A stretch of 64,000 bases of DNA from contig NC_017956.1 of assembly GCF_000264455.2 (NCBI RefSeq), positions 1 to 64,000 on the forward strand, written 5' to 3'. Shown here piece by piece: positions 43,947 through 52,646 of the stretch. The translations under genes were made by a program, and so were the position numbers. Within the stretch, counting starts at the first letter, position 1, and the number at the start of each line of letters is the position of its first letter. The notes under the pieces were generated by a model. That model did not search any database. It was not told where the DNA came from and saw nothing but the letters and a program-made list of their open reading frames with translations. This stretch comes from Tistrella mobilis KA081020-065. GTDB lineage: Bacteria; Pseudomonadota; Alphaproteobacteria; Tistrellales; Tistrellaceae.

Positions 43947-46922
43947 TCACCCTCCGTCCGGAGATGTCGGCCAGCCGCCGCCGCGCGGGATCACGCGGGA
44001 CGGGGGCAGCAGGTATTTCTGATTGTTCTCCCGGGCCAGGCGCCGTTCGTGGCGCTGGAGATAGCCCGGGGACATGGCTTCCTGGAGATTGAACAGGACG
44101 AGATAGTCAATCGCCCACCGGGTGTAGGCCAGGTTCAGGAAGGGCGTGTTCGCCGTGACCAGCCGCAGCGCGGCCGCGGACGGGTCTTCGCCCTCTCGGA
44201 TCCCGTAGATGACGTTCATGAAGTCGGAGGCGGTCGGGAAGAAAGGGCCGGCCAGCGTTTCCAGCGCGGTATTGCCGGTGCGGCTATAGGCCCCGAACAG
44301 AAAATCGCCGTAGATACCGGCGCCGCCGCCCTGTGCCATGGCTGCCACCCAGGTTCCCGGATTGGCCGGGTCGCGCGGCTCGCGGCCGCGGGACATCTCC
44401 TTGAGGCTCTGGGCGACATAGCCCAGCAGGATCGAGGCGGTCAGCTGATGGATGACGGCCGCGACCTTCGCCGGCCGGGCCGTCTCGCCATAGAGCGTGC
44501 GGCCCCACGACTTATTGAGGACAGCGGCCGGGAACGACTTGAACTGCGTGATCAGCCGCAGCGCCTCGCCCCATTCCGTGCCCGGCAGGGTGCCGCCGGT
44601 GAGGATGGCCCGCTCGTCGACACCTGCCTGCAGAACGGCATAGTCGACCCGGTCGGCATACATCGCGTCCAGCTTCAGCGCCAGCTCTTCACGCGCGCGG
44701 ATCCGGCCGTCAGCCAGGGCCTTTTCAAGCCGCTCCGGCGCCCGCTCGATGCGCTCCAGCCGCTCGACCAGGGCGTCACGCACCCCGTCGATAGCCTGCG
44801 CCGCCGCGTCCTGCGCAGCCTCGCCGCGCGCCCGTTTCGATTTCAGCGCGGCCAGCTGCCGGGCGAATTTCTCGCCGATCTGCCGTTCGGCGCGCGCGAG
44901 AGTATTCACCTCGCGGGCCATCCTCTCCAGCGCCTTGCTGGGCGACAACTTCTTTCCCGCTTCCCCATACCGCAGCTTCATAACATCTTGCCCGAGCTGG
45001 GCAGTCGTCTTTTGATAGCGCCGCATCGCGTCGACAGTGGCGCGGATGTCCAGCTTTTCGGCGTCGCGATCTCCGGGCAACATCTTGTCGAGCACGGCTT
45101 GCAGCTTTTCGATCCGACGCGCCAGCTTATCTGCCTGCCCGACATCGACCGACAGCCGGTCAAGATGCGCATCAATCGTCCGCTGCACCTCTGCCGCCCG
45201 CAGCTCGTCGAGGGCGTCATCCCCGATCTGCCGCGCCCGCTCCGGCGTCAGGAAAACGCGGCCTTCCTCGTCCGTGGTCCAGGGCAGCTTACGCAGCGCC
45301 TCCCATTCCGCCGGCGTGATGCCGGCGCCGGTCAGAAGCCGCCGACTTTCGGGCTTCAAGGTGCCCCACGCTCGATCCTGCTGTTTGCCCAGCTGGTGCG
45401 CCATCAGCTGTACGGCGCCGGTGCGCTGCGCATCGGTCCAGTAGGAAATCCCCGTCAGCTCGAAAAACAGGTTTTCCCAGCGCGACAGCTTCCCCAACAC
45501 CGACGGATCGTCGGCGTCATAGCGGGCGTGCAGCGCGGAAATCATGCCCTCGACGCCAAGGCCAAGTTCTGCGGCCAGCTCGGGGTTCTGGCCCCGGCGG
45601 CCGCGCACGGTCGAGAGGACGCCATCGCTATACGCCTGGAGCAATGGCAACCCCTGGTACCGCAACTCTGACGCCTTGCCGGCCAGGTCGGTGACCGCAG
45701 AAATGACAATCCCGCCCAGCTTCGCCGTCCGCTGCTGCATGCGGATCAGCTGGCCGACGCGCGCGAGGGTCCGATTGACCGGCTGCTGCGCTGTCCCGTC
45801 CAGCACGTCGAACCGGCGGGTCAGCGCCACTTCTCGCGATTTATTGTGGTCCATCCGCCTGGTCGCGCGGATGTATTCAAGATCGGCCTGGAAGCCATAG
45901 CGGGGGTTCGTCCCGAACACCTCCATCAGCGCCGCATTCCGGCTCCCGCTGTCCATCTCGCCCAGCCAGGCCGCGATCAGATTTTCGGCGCCGAATTTCT
46001 GCTGATAGTCAAACCAGCCATCGGCATCGCGCCAGTGCAGCACCCGTTCATGCGACAGCCTCTTGGCCAGATTGCCCGGCCCTTTGAAGGCCGGCGCCTT
46101 GTCGAAGCCCTTCCATTCCTGCGTCAGGTGCACGCCGCTCACCAGCGCTTCCCAGGCCGATCGCAGGAAGGCGTCCCGATCGGTCACGCCCTCGAAGGTC
46201 CGCTCGTCCAGCCGCGGCAGGATGTAATCCCGCCAGCTCTCGAAGCCGGCGCGTCTGATCCGATCCGGATCGTGAGCCGTCCGCGCAATCCGGCCTTCAT
46301 ACTGCCCGATCCAGGCGCCGGCGCGATTCTGGATCTCGCGCGCCCGATCGAGGTATTTCACCCCGATCTCTGCAATCTGGCCGGCGCTCTTGTTCTTCGT
46401 GATCCCGGTCTTTCCACCCTCGCGATTCAATTCGAAAACCTCGCGGGCGACCAGCCGCCCGAATTCCGGGCTCGCCAGCTCCTTAGAGGTGACACCGGTC
46501 TGCCGGATCTCGGTCGCCATGCCCCGCAGCAGCGTGGTCCGCAGCCCTTTCGCCCGGGCCTCGACGCTATAGCGATGCCCCGCGAATGGGGTATTCACGC
46601 CGGTCAGAAGCGCTTTGAGGCCCATATAGGCCCCCGGGGTGTCGCCGACCTTCGGCGCGGTATCGATCAGCCCCCGCCGCGCCGCCTGCCGTTGCAGGTC
46701 AAGCCGCTTATTCCGGGCTTCCACAGCCGCCGCCGCCCGGGCCTGTGCCGCCAGCTCTTCCGCCGCCACCCGGCGCAGCTCCGCGTCCGCCAGATCGGCG
46801 CGGGTCGCCCGGATGCTGTCGGCCCGGGCCTGAATGCGGTCCATCAGGTCCAGCGCTTCAGCCGGCGTCACCTCGCGGCCCATCGCCGCCCCGATATCCG
46901 CCGCGCATTGCTCGAAGCTCAT
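43947..46922 (-). CDS. Giant phage virion protein, putative internal/ejection protein (gp16-like position)
   Basis: The 991-residue protein is encoded between the tail fibre and a second giant protein, the place of T7 gp16-type internal core proteins ejected into the host. It is largely helical. A central region (RRIEKLQAVLDKMLPGDRD, then KSPSKALERMAREVNTLARAERQI-like) looks like coiled coil, and the C-terminal third has hydrophobic stretches (VIHQLTASILLGYVAQSL). No enzyme motif was recognised. Its start overlaps the end of the next gene (46919-46922). Confidence 0.65.
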   Translation of the reverse strand: MSFEQCAADIGAAMGREVTPAEALDLMDRIQARADSIRATRADLADAELRRVAAEELAAQARAAAAVEARNKRLDLQRQAARRGLIDTAPKVGDTPGAYMGLKALLTGVNTPFAGHRYSVEARAKGLRTTLLRGMATEIRQTGVTSKELASPEFGRLVAREVFELNREGGKTGITKNKSAGQIAEIGVKYLDRAREIQNRAGAWIGQYEGRIARTAHDPDRIRRAGFESWRDYILPRLDERTFEGVTDRDAFLRSAWEALVSGVHLTQEWKGFDKAPAFKGPGNLAKRLSHERVLHWRDADGWFDYQQKFGAENLIAAWLGEMDSGSRNAALMEVFGTNPRYGFQADLEYIRATRRMDHNKSREVALTRRFDVLDGTAQQPVNRTLARVGQLIRMQQRTAKLGGIVISAVTDLAGKASELRYQGLPLLQAYSDGVLSTVRGRRGQNPELAAELGLGVEGMISALHARYDADDPSVLGKLSRWENLFFELTGISYWTDAQRTGAVQLMAHQLGKQQDRAWGTLKPESRRLLTGAGITPAEWEALRKLPWTTDEEGRVFLTPERARQIGDDALDELRAAEVQRTIDAHLDRLSVDVGQADKLARRIEKLQAVLDKMLPGDRDAEKLDIRATVDAMRRYQKTTAQLGQDVMKLRYGEAGKKLSPSKALERMAREVNTLARAERQIGEKFARQLAALKSKRARGEAAQDAAAQAIDGVRDALVERLERIERAPERLEKALADGRIRAREELALKLDAMYADRVDYAVLQAGVDERAILTGGTLPGTEWGEALRLITQFKSFPAAVLNKSWGRTLYGETARPAKVAAVIHQLTASILLGYVAQSLKEMSRGREPRDPANPGTWVAAMAQGGGAGIYGDFLFGAYSRTGNTALETLAGPFFPTASDFMNVIYGIREGEDPSAAALRLVTANTPFLNLAYTRWAIDYLVLFNLQEAMSPGYLQRHERRLARENNQKYLLPPSRVIPRGGGWPTSPDGG

Positions 46923-49201
46923 GCCGACCGCCTCCCCATGCAGAAGGCCGCGGCAGCCCAGCCCGAAGCCTCCGCGTCCGCCTCGGCATCGAGCGCGGCG
47001 ATTTCGGCCCGTGCCGCCTGCACCTCGTCGGCCGACAGCGCGCCGACCCGAACGGCTTCGTCCAGCTCGGCATCAAGGGTCGGATCGTCGGCCGGCATCT
47101 CAATCCCCGCCTCGCTGCGGCGCGGCAGCGGGTCATCGGCCGGCGCCAGGCGTTCCGCCGCCTCGATCGCCGCCCGGTCCTCGATCTCGCCCGCCTGTGC
47201 GACCCGGCGGACACCGGCCAGGATCTCGTCCGCCGTCGCCGGCGCCGTGCCGAACATGTCGGGCACGGGCGAGGTTTTGACGGCCGCATCCACATAGGCG
47301 CGCAGATGGCGGGTGATCGCCTCGCCCGATCTGGTGGTCACGGTCCCGTCCGGCCGCTCGACCAGCATCCCGGCCAGGAACGCCGACGTCGCCGGCGTCG
47401 GTGGGTCGAAGGCGTCGTACTGGTCCATCACCTCGGCCAGCGGCCGGCCGGCGGCCCGCTGGTCGCGGATCATCCGCACGGCCCGCACCAGGTCCGTGGT
47501 GGCATCGGCGCCGGCCGAAATCTGCCCGGAAGCCGCTTCCGCCCGCATCCGCGCCCAGGCGGGCGCCACCGCTTCCAGCGCATTCCCCAGCGACCGGCTG
47601 GACGGGTCGGCCGCCTCGGTGATCCGGGCCACCAGATCCGCATCGCCGAAGGCGCGCGCCAAAAGTCCGGCCTTGATTCGCCGCAGCCCGTCGGCCGACA
47701 GATCGCCCGTCGCCGTCGCCAGCCGGCCGCGCTCCGATTGCGGCAGCGCCTCCAGATAGGCGCGGACGAAACGGGCATTCGCGGCCGCGTCCAGCTCCGC
47801 GGCCTCGTCCAGATAGGCAAGGGCGCGGTCGATCGCGCCGGCATCGGCCATCGCCCGCTCGGTCGCCGACAGCTCCAGCGTCCCCGACGACTGCGCCGCG
47901 ACCGTGAAGCGCCGGCGGTCTTCTGGCGTCAAGTCAGAGACCCGGCGCCGCACCAGCACCGGCGCCGTCATGCCCTCGATCTGGTAGCCCTCCCGGGCGA
48001 GGAATGCGCGATAGTCGGCGTCCAGGCCGCGGGCATAGGCCTCGCGGATCGCAAGCACCCGGCCATTTCCGCTTTCCACGACACCTTCCGCCGACACCAC
48101 CGGCGCACCGGTCGCGGCATCGGCCGATGCGCCCAGGCGCGCCGGCTGAAGGTCGGCCGCCATCGCCGATATCTGCTCGCGGCTGGCCATGCGGTCGCGC
48201 TGGCGGGGCTGAAGATCCGCCGGAAAGGCCGGATTGATCGTGCCATCAGCCAGATTGCTGGTGACCAGGCTGTCGGCCTCGACCACCTCGTATCGCGTCT
48301 GTATCCGCCGCTGCTCACTGTCATAGACTTCCTGGATGCTCGACCGGCGCGCCGGGCGCCGGGGCGGCATGGCGGCTCGTACCGCCGCGCCGATTTCCGG
48401 CGGCACCGGCCGGCCTTCGGCGACGGCGCCCACCGCGGCCGACATCAGCCCCTCATGCACATCCGCCCGGCCGGATTGCGTCAGGCTGTCGACGGCTTCG
48501 GTCGCGGGCGACCGGTAGCGGCCCAGGGCGGCATCACCCGCGAAGCCGGCGCCGGCATGCAGGCCGCCGCCCATGACACCGCCGAAGGCGACGTTGAGGA
48601 TGCTATCGGCCAGGCTATAATCGGCCCGCTCTTCGGCCGTCATGCCCAGGATGGCCGGCTCCAGCACGGCCGCACCGGCCGCGCCCTCGATGGCGCCCAG
48701 CCGTGTCCGTACCAGCGCCCGGCCGGCCGCACTGCCGGCGCCTTCCAGCGCCGTGGCATAGCGCGCCTGGCCCACGAAGGGGATAAAGCTTGCCGCGATC
48801 CCGATCGGGTCGAGCAGCGATCGCCACAGCCCGACGCCCAGGGCCTGCGTGCCTTCCCAGATGCCGCCCTGCGCGCGGGCCAGCACGGATTGACGATTGA
48901 TTTCCGCCTGCTTCAGGTCGCGCAGCTCCCGCGCGATCCCCTCGGCGACCGGCTCGGTCCACGACAGCTGTCCATCGATCCCATAGAGGCTATTCGCCTC
49001 TTCGGGATCGAGGGTGCGGCCCTGGTCTTCCAGCCGTCGGGACAGCCAGCGCCGGGTCAGCGGCGTGATATTGGTCGCCGAGGTCTCTTCGGCCGTGGCG
49101 TCGAGCACGGCCGATGTCGAGGCGGGCAGGGTCGCGTAGCCAAGCGCCTCAAGGCGCCTGTTCGGGGCGGTGGGTTGCGTGTAGATGCCGAGACCGGTCA
49201 T
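46919..49201 (-). CDS. Giant phage protein with DdrB/ParB-like domain
   Basis: The 760-residue protein has a helical N-terminal region with hydrophobic segments (LDPIGIAASFIPFVGQARYA) and Ala/Gly-rich stretches. In the middle it carries a ParB/DdrB-superfamily-like domain: RYEVVEADSLVTSNLADG, RQRDRMASREQ, VVSAEGVVESGNGRVLAIREAY. Such domains bind nucleic acid or act on nucleotides and are found in phage polyvalent or injected proteins. It sits among the ejection proteins, so it may enter the host with the DNA. It overlaps both neighbours by four bases. Confidence 0.7.
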   Translation of the reverse strand: MTGLGIYTQPTAPNRRLEALGYATLPASTSAVLDATAEETSATNITPLTRRWLSRRLEDQGRTLDPEEANSLYGIDGQLSWTEPVAEGIARELRDLKQAEINRQSVLARAQGGIWEGTQALGVGLWRSLLDPIGIAASFIPFVGQARYATALEGAGSAAGRALVRTRLGAIEGAAGAAVLEPAILGMTAEERADYSLADSILNVAFGGVMGGGLHAGAGFAGDAALGRYRSPATEAVDSLTQSGRADVHEGLMSAAVGAVAEGRPVPPEIGAAVRAAMPPRRPARRSSIQEVYDSEQRRIQTRYEVVEADSLVTSNLADGTINPAFPADLQPRQRDRMASREQISAMAADLQPARLGASADAATGAPVVSAEGVVESGNGRVLAIREAYARGLDADYRAFLAREGYQIEGMTAPVLVRRRVSDLTPEDRRRFTVAAQSSGTLELSATERAMADAGAIDRALAYLDEAAELDAAANARFVRAYLEALPQSERGRLATATGDLSADGLRRIKAGLLARAFGDADLVARITEAADPSSRSLGNALEAVAPAWARMRAEAASGQISAGADATTDLVRAVRMIRDQRAAGRPLAEVMDQYDAFDPPTPATSAFLAGMLVERPDGTVTTRSGEAITRHLRAYVDAAVKTSPVPDMFGTAPATADEILAGVRRVAQAGEIEDRAAIEAAERLAPADDPLPRRSEAGIEMPADDPTLDAELDEAVRVGALSADEVQAARAEIAALDAEADAEASGWAAAAFCMGRRSA

Positions 49202-52092
49202 CGCCCGGTCTCCTGCTTATACAGCCGCACATCGGGATGCCGCCGCGCCCAGGTCTTCAGGCCGGCGGGATCGCCCCGGAAGCGCTGTAGCACCTCGAAA
49301 ATCCGCGGCTCGAAATTGCTGGGATTGGCCGGGTCGAAGGTGTCGGGGTCGGCGATCAGCTCGTCAATCCGATCGGCCGCCAGCATGTTCACGAAGGGCT
49401 GCCCCTCCGCGAAATACCAGCTATCGACCTCGCGGCCCGCGCTGTCGAGCTGCACGAAGAGACGGCGGGGCGTGCCTGCGCTGTCATTATCTTTGGTCAG
49501 CTGCTCCGTCTCTTCGCCCCAATAGCCACTCATTCCCGGATAGAGGGTCACGATTTTCGGCCGATCGCCGACCAGCATCTGGCGCGCCTGCTCGTCGGTC
49601 ACCCGCATTTGCCGGGCACGGCCTTCAAGGTCGGGCGGATCCGGCCAGGCTGGCGCACTCGGGACGTCCCCAAACGACAACTGCATGATACTGCCGTCAG
49701 CCAGGCGCACCGGCTGGCCGCGCGCGTCCAGCCGCACCCAGCCATCGGAGGTGTCGTTGATCACCCACCGTCCTGCCCGGGCCGCGTCCAGCGCCGCCGC
49801 GCGCCGGGTGGCTTCATCGGCCGGCAGGGCGCCAGGGCTCGGGCCCGGGTCCGCCACATCCGCCGGCGTGAGCGCGGTCACAAGCTGGCTGCCATAGGCT
49901 TCCGTGCGCCCGCCCCAGCCGCGCGGCGCCAGCGCCGTGGCCGCCCCCTGGCGGACGATGTCCATCCGGCTGGTCAGCGCTTCCACGGCGCCGCTGGCCG
50001 CCGCATCCGGCGCCGCGCCGCCCTGCATCCGCCTCAGCGCCAGGCGCAGCGCGGCCGCCTCCATTTCCGCCGCCCGCTGCGGGCCGTCGGGCGCATGCGC
50101 CAGCGCCTGATCGATCGGCGCCATCTGGGATCGCACACTTTCCTTCACCGCCTTCAGATCGCCGGCGGTCGGCGCCAGCCGTTCCAGATCGCGCATGGGG
50201 GTGTCCAGCACCCCGCCCAGCTCCGCCCGGGCCACCGGCTCGTCGACCATGGCGAGAACGCGATATTCCGCCGGCAGCCCGGCCGCGGCCAGCTGGCCCA
50301 TGACACGCGGCCAGTCGGCGCCGTATTCGCCTTCCAGCGCCTGGATGGCATCGGCGCGGCCCTCGCCGCGCGCCGTGCTCAGGCGTCCCACGATTTCCGC
50401 CGCCTGCGCCTTGGTCAACAGGCGCTCTTGACCGGCCGGGATGCCGAGGCGCCGCTGCCATTCCATCAGCTCGTCGCCGGCCACGGGGCCGACAGTGCGC
50501 ACGACATAGCCGGCCGGGTCCGCCTGGATCGCCTCGGCCTGGTCCTTCAGGGCCGCGACCACCCGGCCATAAACATCGGCATCGGCCGCATAGCTGCCGG
50601 CGCCGCCCTTGGGCGCGATCGCCGCCGCGATCGCGGCCCGGTCTTCGGGGGATGCGGTCTTGCCGGCGGTCACCGCCTGATACTGGCGCTCTGCCGCCGC
50701 CACGGCCTGGCGATACGCCGCCGCCGGCGCCGCGCCCAGAATGCTGCGCACCGTCTCGGGCGTCACCCCGTCCACGCCCTGGCCGGTCGTGGTCCGGCTC
50801 TCCAGATCAGAGGCCACCAGCCCGCGAAAGGCCTCTTCCTGCGGCGCCAGACGCTGCGCCGCCCGGGCGGCTGCCGAGGCATCATCGGCAAAGGTCGCAG
50901 CGCCCGGCTTCGGCTTGATGCCTTCCAGCAGCGCGGCCAGCTCGTCGGGCGTCGCCGTCGCCGCCTGTGTGACGACGTCGTGCACCCGGCGCGAGCGCGC
51001 TTCTGCCGCCGCCAGATCCGCAGCGGCCGCCGGCCCCAGAACGGCCGCGACCGTCGCCGGCGTCACGCCGTCGACACCAACGCCGGTCGCCTCCAGGCTG
51101 GCCAGATGGCTGGCGATCCGGTCGCGCAGGATGGCCTTGCCCACGGCTGCGCCGGCATCGACCTTCGCCCGATCGGCTTCCATGCGTCGTGTCAGCTGGT
51201 CGATCTGCTCTTCGGTCAGCCCGGAGCCCTTCGGTCCAAGCTCGCGTTTCCGCCAGCTGTCGATCCGGCCTTGCGTCTTCGGCCCGGTTTCCCACCAGCC
51301 CATCACCGCGTTTTCGCGGACCTCGGCGTCATAGGCGTTCACCCGCTCCTGGATCGCGGCCAGGGTGAGCGCGCCGGCGCGGGTCGGGTCGGCCGGATAC
51401 TCGACACCGCCGAACACAAATGCCGATTTCGGGCCAAGCGCGATCAAGTCGGCTTCCAGCGCCGTCATCGCCCCTTCCAGGGCCACATTCGCATCGGCGT
51501 CGCCCGCGGCAGCCTCGCGCGCCAGGCGCTGCACCAGCGACAGGCGCTTGGGCTCTGCCGCCGTCCAGGTCGCTATACGCTCATCCGCGACCCGGGCGTC
51601 AGCCTGGCGCCGGGCGGCATTCACATAGGGGCGGACGAGTGTCCCGAAAGAGGCGCTGAAAATCGCCCGCCCTTCCTGAGACGGGATGCCCTCCGCCGCC
51701 CCTTTGGCCCAGGCATCCGCGGCCGCGGCCAGGTTCTGCGGCGCGGCCTCATGTTCCTGCGCCAGGCGGTCCAGGGTGTCGAGCGCGTCGGCTTCGAGGC
51801 GCCTGGAATAGGTCTCCAGCGCCGCCCTGTTATAGGCAGCGCCGCGGATCGTCTCCGGGTCCATCTCGGCATACTGGCCGGCCGCGCCGGCGGCGGCACC
51901 CGCTGCGGCGCCCTGCCGCGCCGCGCTCTGTGCCTCGCGTTCCAGGCGCCGGCCCAGGAAGACGTCCAGGCGCTCCGACAGCGTGCCCAGGCCGCGGGCC
52001 ACCCCATCGCTCTGGAGCGTCTGCACCGGCCCGGTCGGGCGGATGCCGAGCGGCTGATAATCGGGGATCAGCGGTCCCGGGCGCCGCGCCAT
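49198..52092 (-). CDS. Giant phage virion protein with internal repeats (gp15-like position)
   Basis: The 964-residue, Ala-rich, helical protein has two tandem repeats of about 100 residues: GVGVDGVTPATVAAVLGPAA and GQGVDGVTPETVRSILGAAP, each followed by an AAxR-rich helix and a short acidic tail. The C-terminal 200 residues are mixed, with GMSGYWGEETEQLTKD and WYFAEGQPFVNMLAADRID. Its length and place between the ejection genes suggest an internal virion/ejection protein. No catalytic motif seen. Overlaps the next gene by four bases. Confidence 0.6.
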   Translation of the reverse strand: MARRPGPLIPDYQPLGIRPTGPVQTLQSDGVARGLGTLSERLDVFLGRRLEREAQSAARQGAAAGAAAGAAGQYAEMDPETIRGAAYNRAALETYSRRLEADALDTLDRLAQEHEAAPQNLAAAADAWAKGAAEGIPSQEGRAIFSASFGTLVRPYVNAARRQADARVADERIATWTAAEPKRLSLVQRLAREAAAGDADANVALEGAMTALEADLIALGPKSAFVFGGVEYPADPTRAGALTLAAIQERVNAYDAEVRENAVMGWWETGPKTQGRIDSWRKRELGPKGSGLTEEQIDQLTRRMEADRAKVDAGAAVGKAILRDRIASHLASLEATGVGVDGVTPATVAAVLGPAAAADLAAAEARSRRVHDVVTQAATATPDELAALLEGIKPKPGAATFADDASAAARAAQRLAPQEEAFRGLVASDLESRTTTGQGVDGVTPETVRSILGAAPAAAYRQAVAAAERQYQAVTAGKTASPEDRAAIAAAIAPKGGAGSYAADADVYGRVVAALKDQAEAIQADPAGYVVRTVGPVAGDELMEWQRRLGIPAGQERLLTKAQAAEIVGRLSTARGEGRADAIQALEGEYGADWPRVMGQLAAAGLPAEYRVLAMVDEPVARAELGGVLDTPMRDLERLAPTAGDLKAVKESVRSQMAPIDQALAHAPDGPQRAAEMEAAALRLALRRMQGGAAPDAAASGAVEALTSRMDIVRQGAATALAPRGWGGRTEAYGSQLVTALTPADVADPGPSPGALPADEATRRAAALDAARAGRWVINDTSDGWVRLDARGQPVRLADGSIMQLSFGDVPSAPAWPDPPDLEGRARQMRVTDEQARQMLVGDRPKIVTLYPGMSGYWGEETEQLTKDNDSAGTPRRLFVQLDSAGREVDSWYFAEGQPFVNMLAADRIDELIADPDTFDPANPSNFEPRIFEVLQRFRGDPAGLKTWARRHPDVRLYKQETGR

Positions 52093-52646
52093 CAGCCGAT
52101 CGCCAATCGGCGGTCGACGAAATCAAACAGGCTGCCGCCGGCACGGGCCGCGCCGCCAATCACGGCGCCGGTCGCATCGGCCCTGAGCGCACGTGCATTC
52201 ATCCGGCGGGTGCCGGATGCGATGATGGTGTTGTCGCGGTTCACCCTCAATTCGCGGTCGGCATCCGCCGCCGCGCCCATCTGCGCGGTCTGGATCGAGC
52301 CGGCATTCAGATCGGCTCCGGCTGCGCCGGCGGCGGCAGTGCCAGCAGCCAGAGAGGCGATCAGGCGACGGCGGGTTTCATTCTCCGCTTCTCGCCCCCT
52401 GATAAGCTCTTGCTGCGCATTGAAATTTTCCATCTTGGCTTGACTCCGGAGTGCGGAGGCCTGGCCAAGGGCCGACGCGAAGCCAAGACCGGCCGAGGCC
52501 AGAGACAGGCCGCCGGTGATCAGCCCGGCCGTGGTGACGGCGCCGCCGGCGCCGAACAGCCCCGCCGTGGCCGCCGTCGCGGCCGTCGTCGCGGTCGCGG
52601 CAGTGCCCGCCGATCCGACGGCAAGCGCGGTCAGGGTCTCGACCAT
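52092..52646 (-). CDS. Small internal virion protein (gp14-like)
   Basis: The 184-residue protein starts with a hydrophobic Ala/Thr/Gly-rich region (about 1-60, AVGSAGTAATATTAATAATA then TTAGLITGGLSLASAGLGFA), then a helical charged region (ENFNAQQELIRGREAENETRRR) and a second Ala/Gly-rich part. This layout matches T7 gp14-type internal virion proteins. Its position just after the nozzle gene and before the giant proteins supports that. It overlaps the nozzle gene by one base. Confidence 0.7.
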   Translation of the reverse strand: MVETLTALAVGSAGTAATATTAATAATAGLFGAGGAVTTAGLITGGLSLASAGLGFASALGQASALRSQAKMENFNAQQELIRGREAENETRRRLIASLAAGTAAAGAAGADLNAGSIQTAQMGAAADADRELRVNRDNTIIASGTRRMNARALRADATGAVIGGAARAGGSLFDFVDRRLAIG

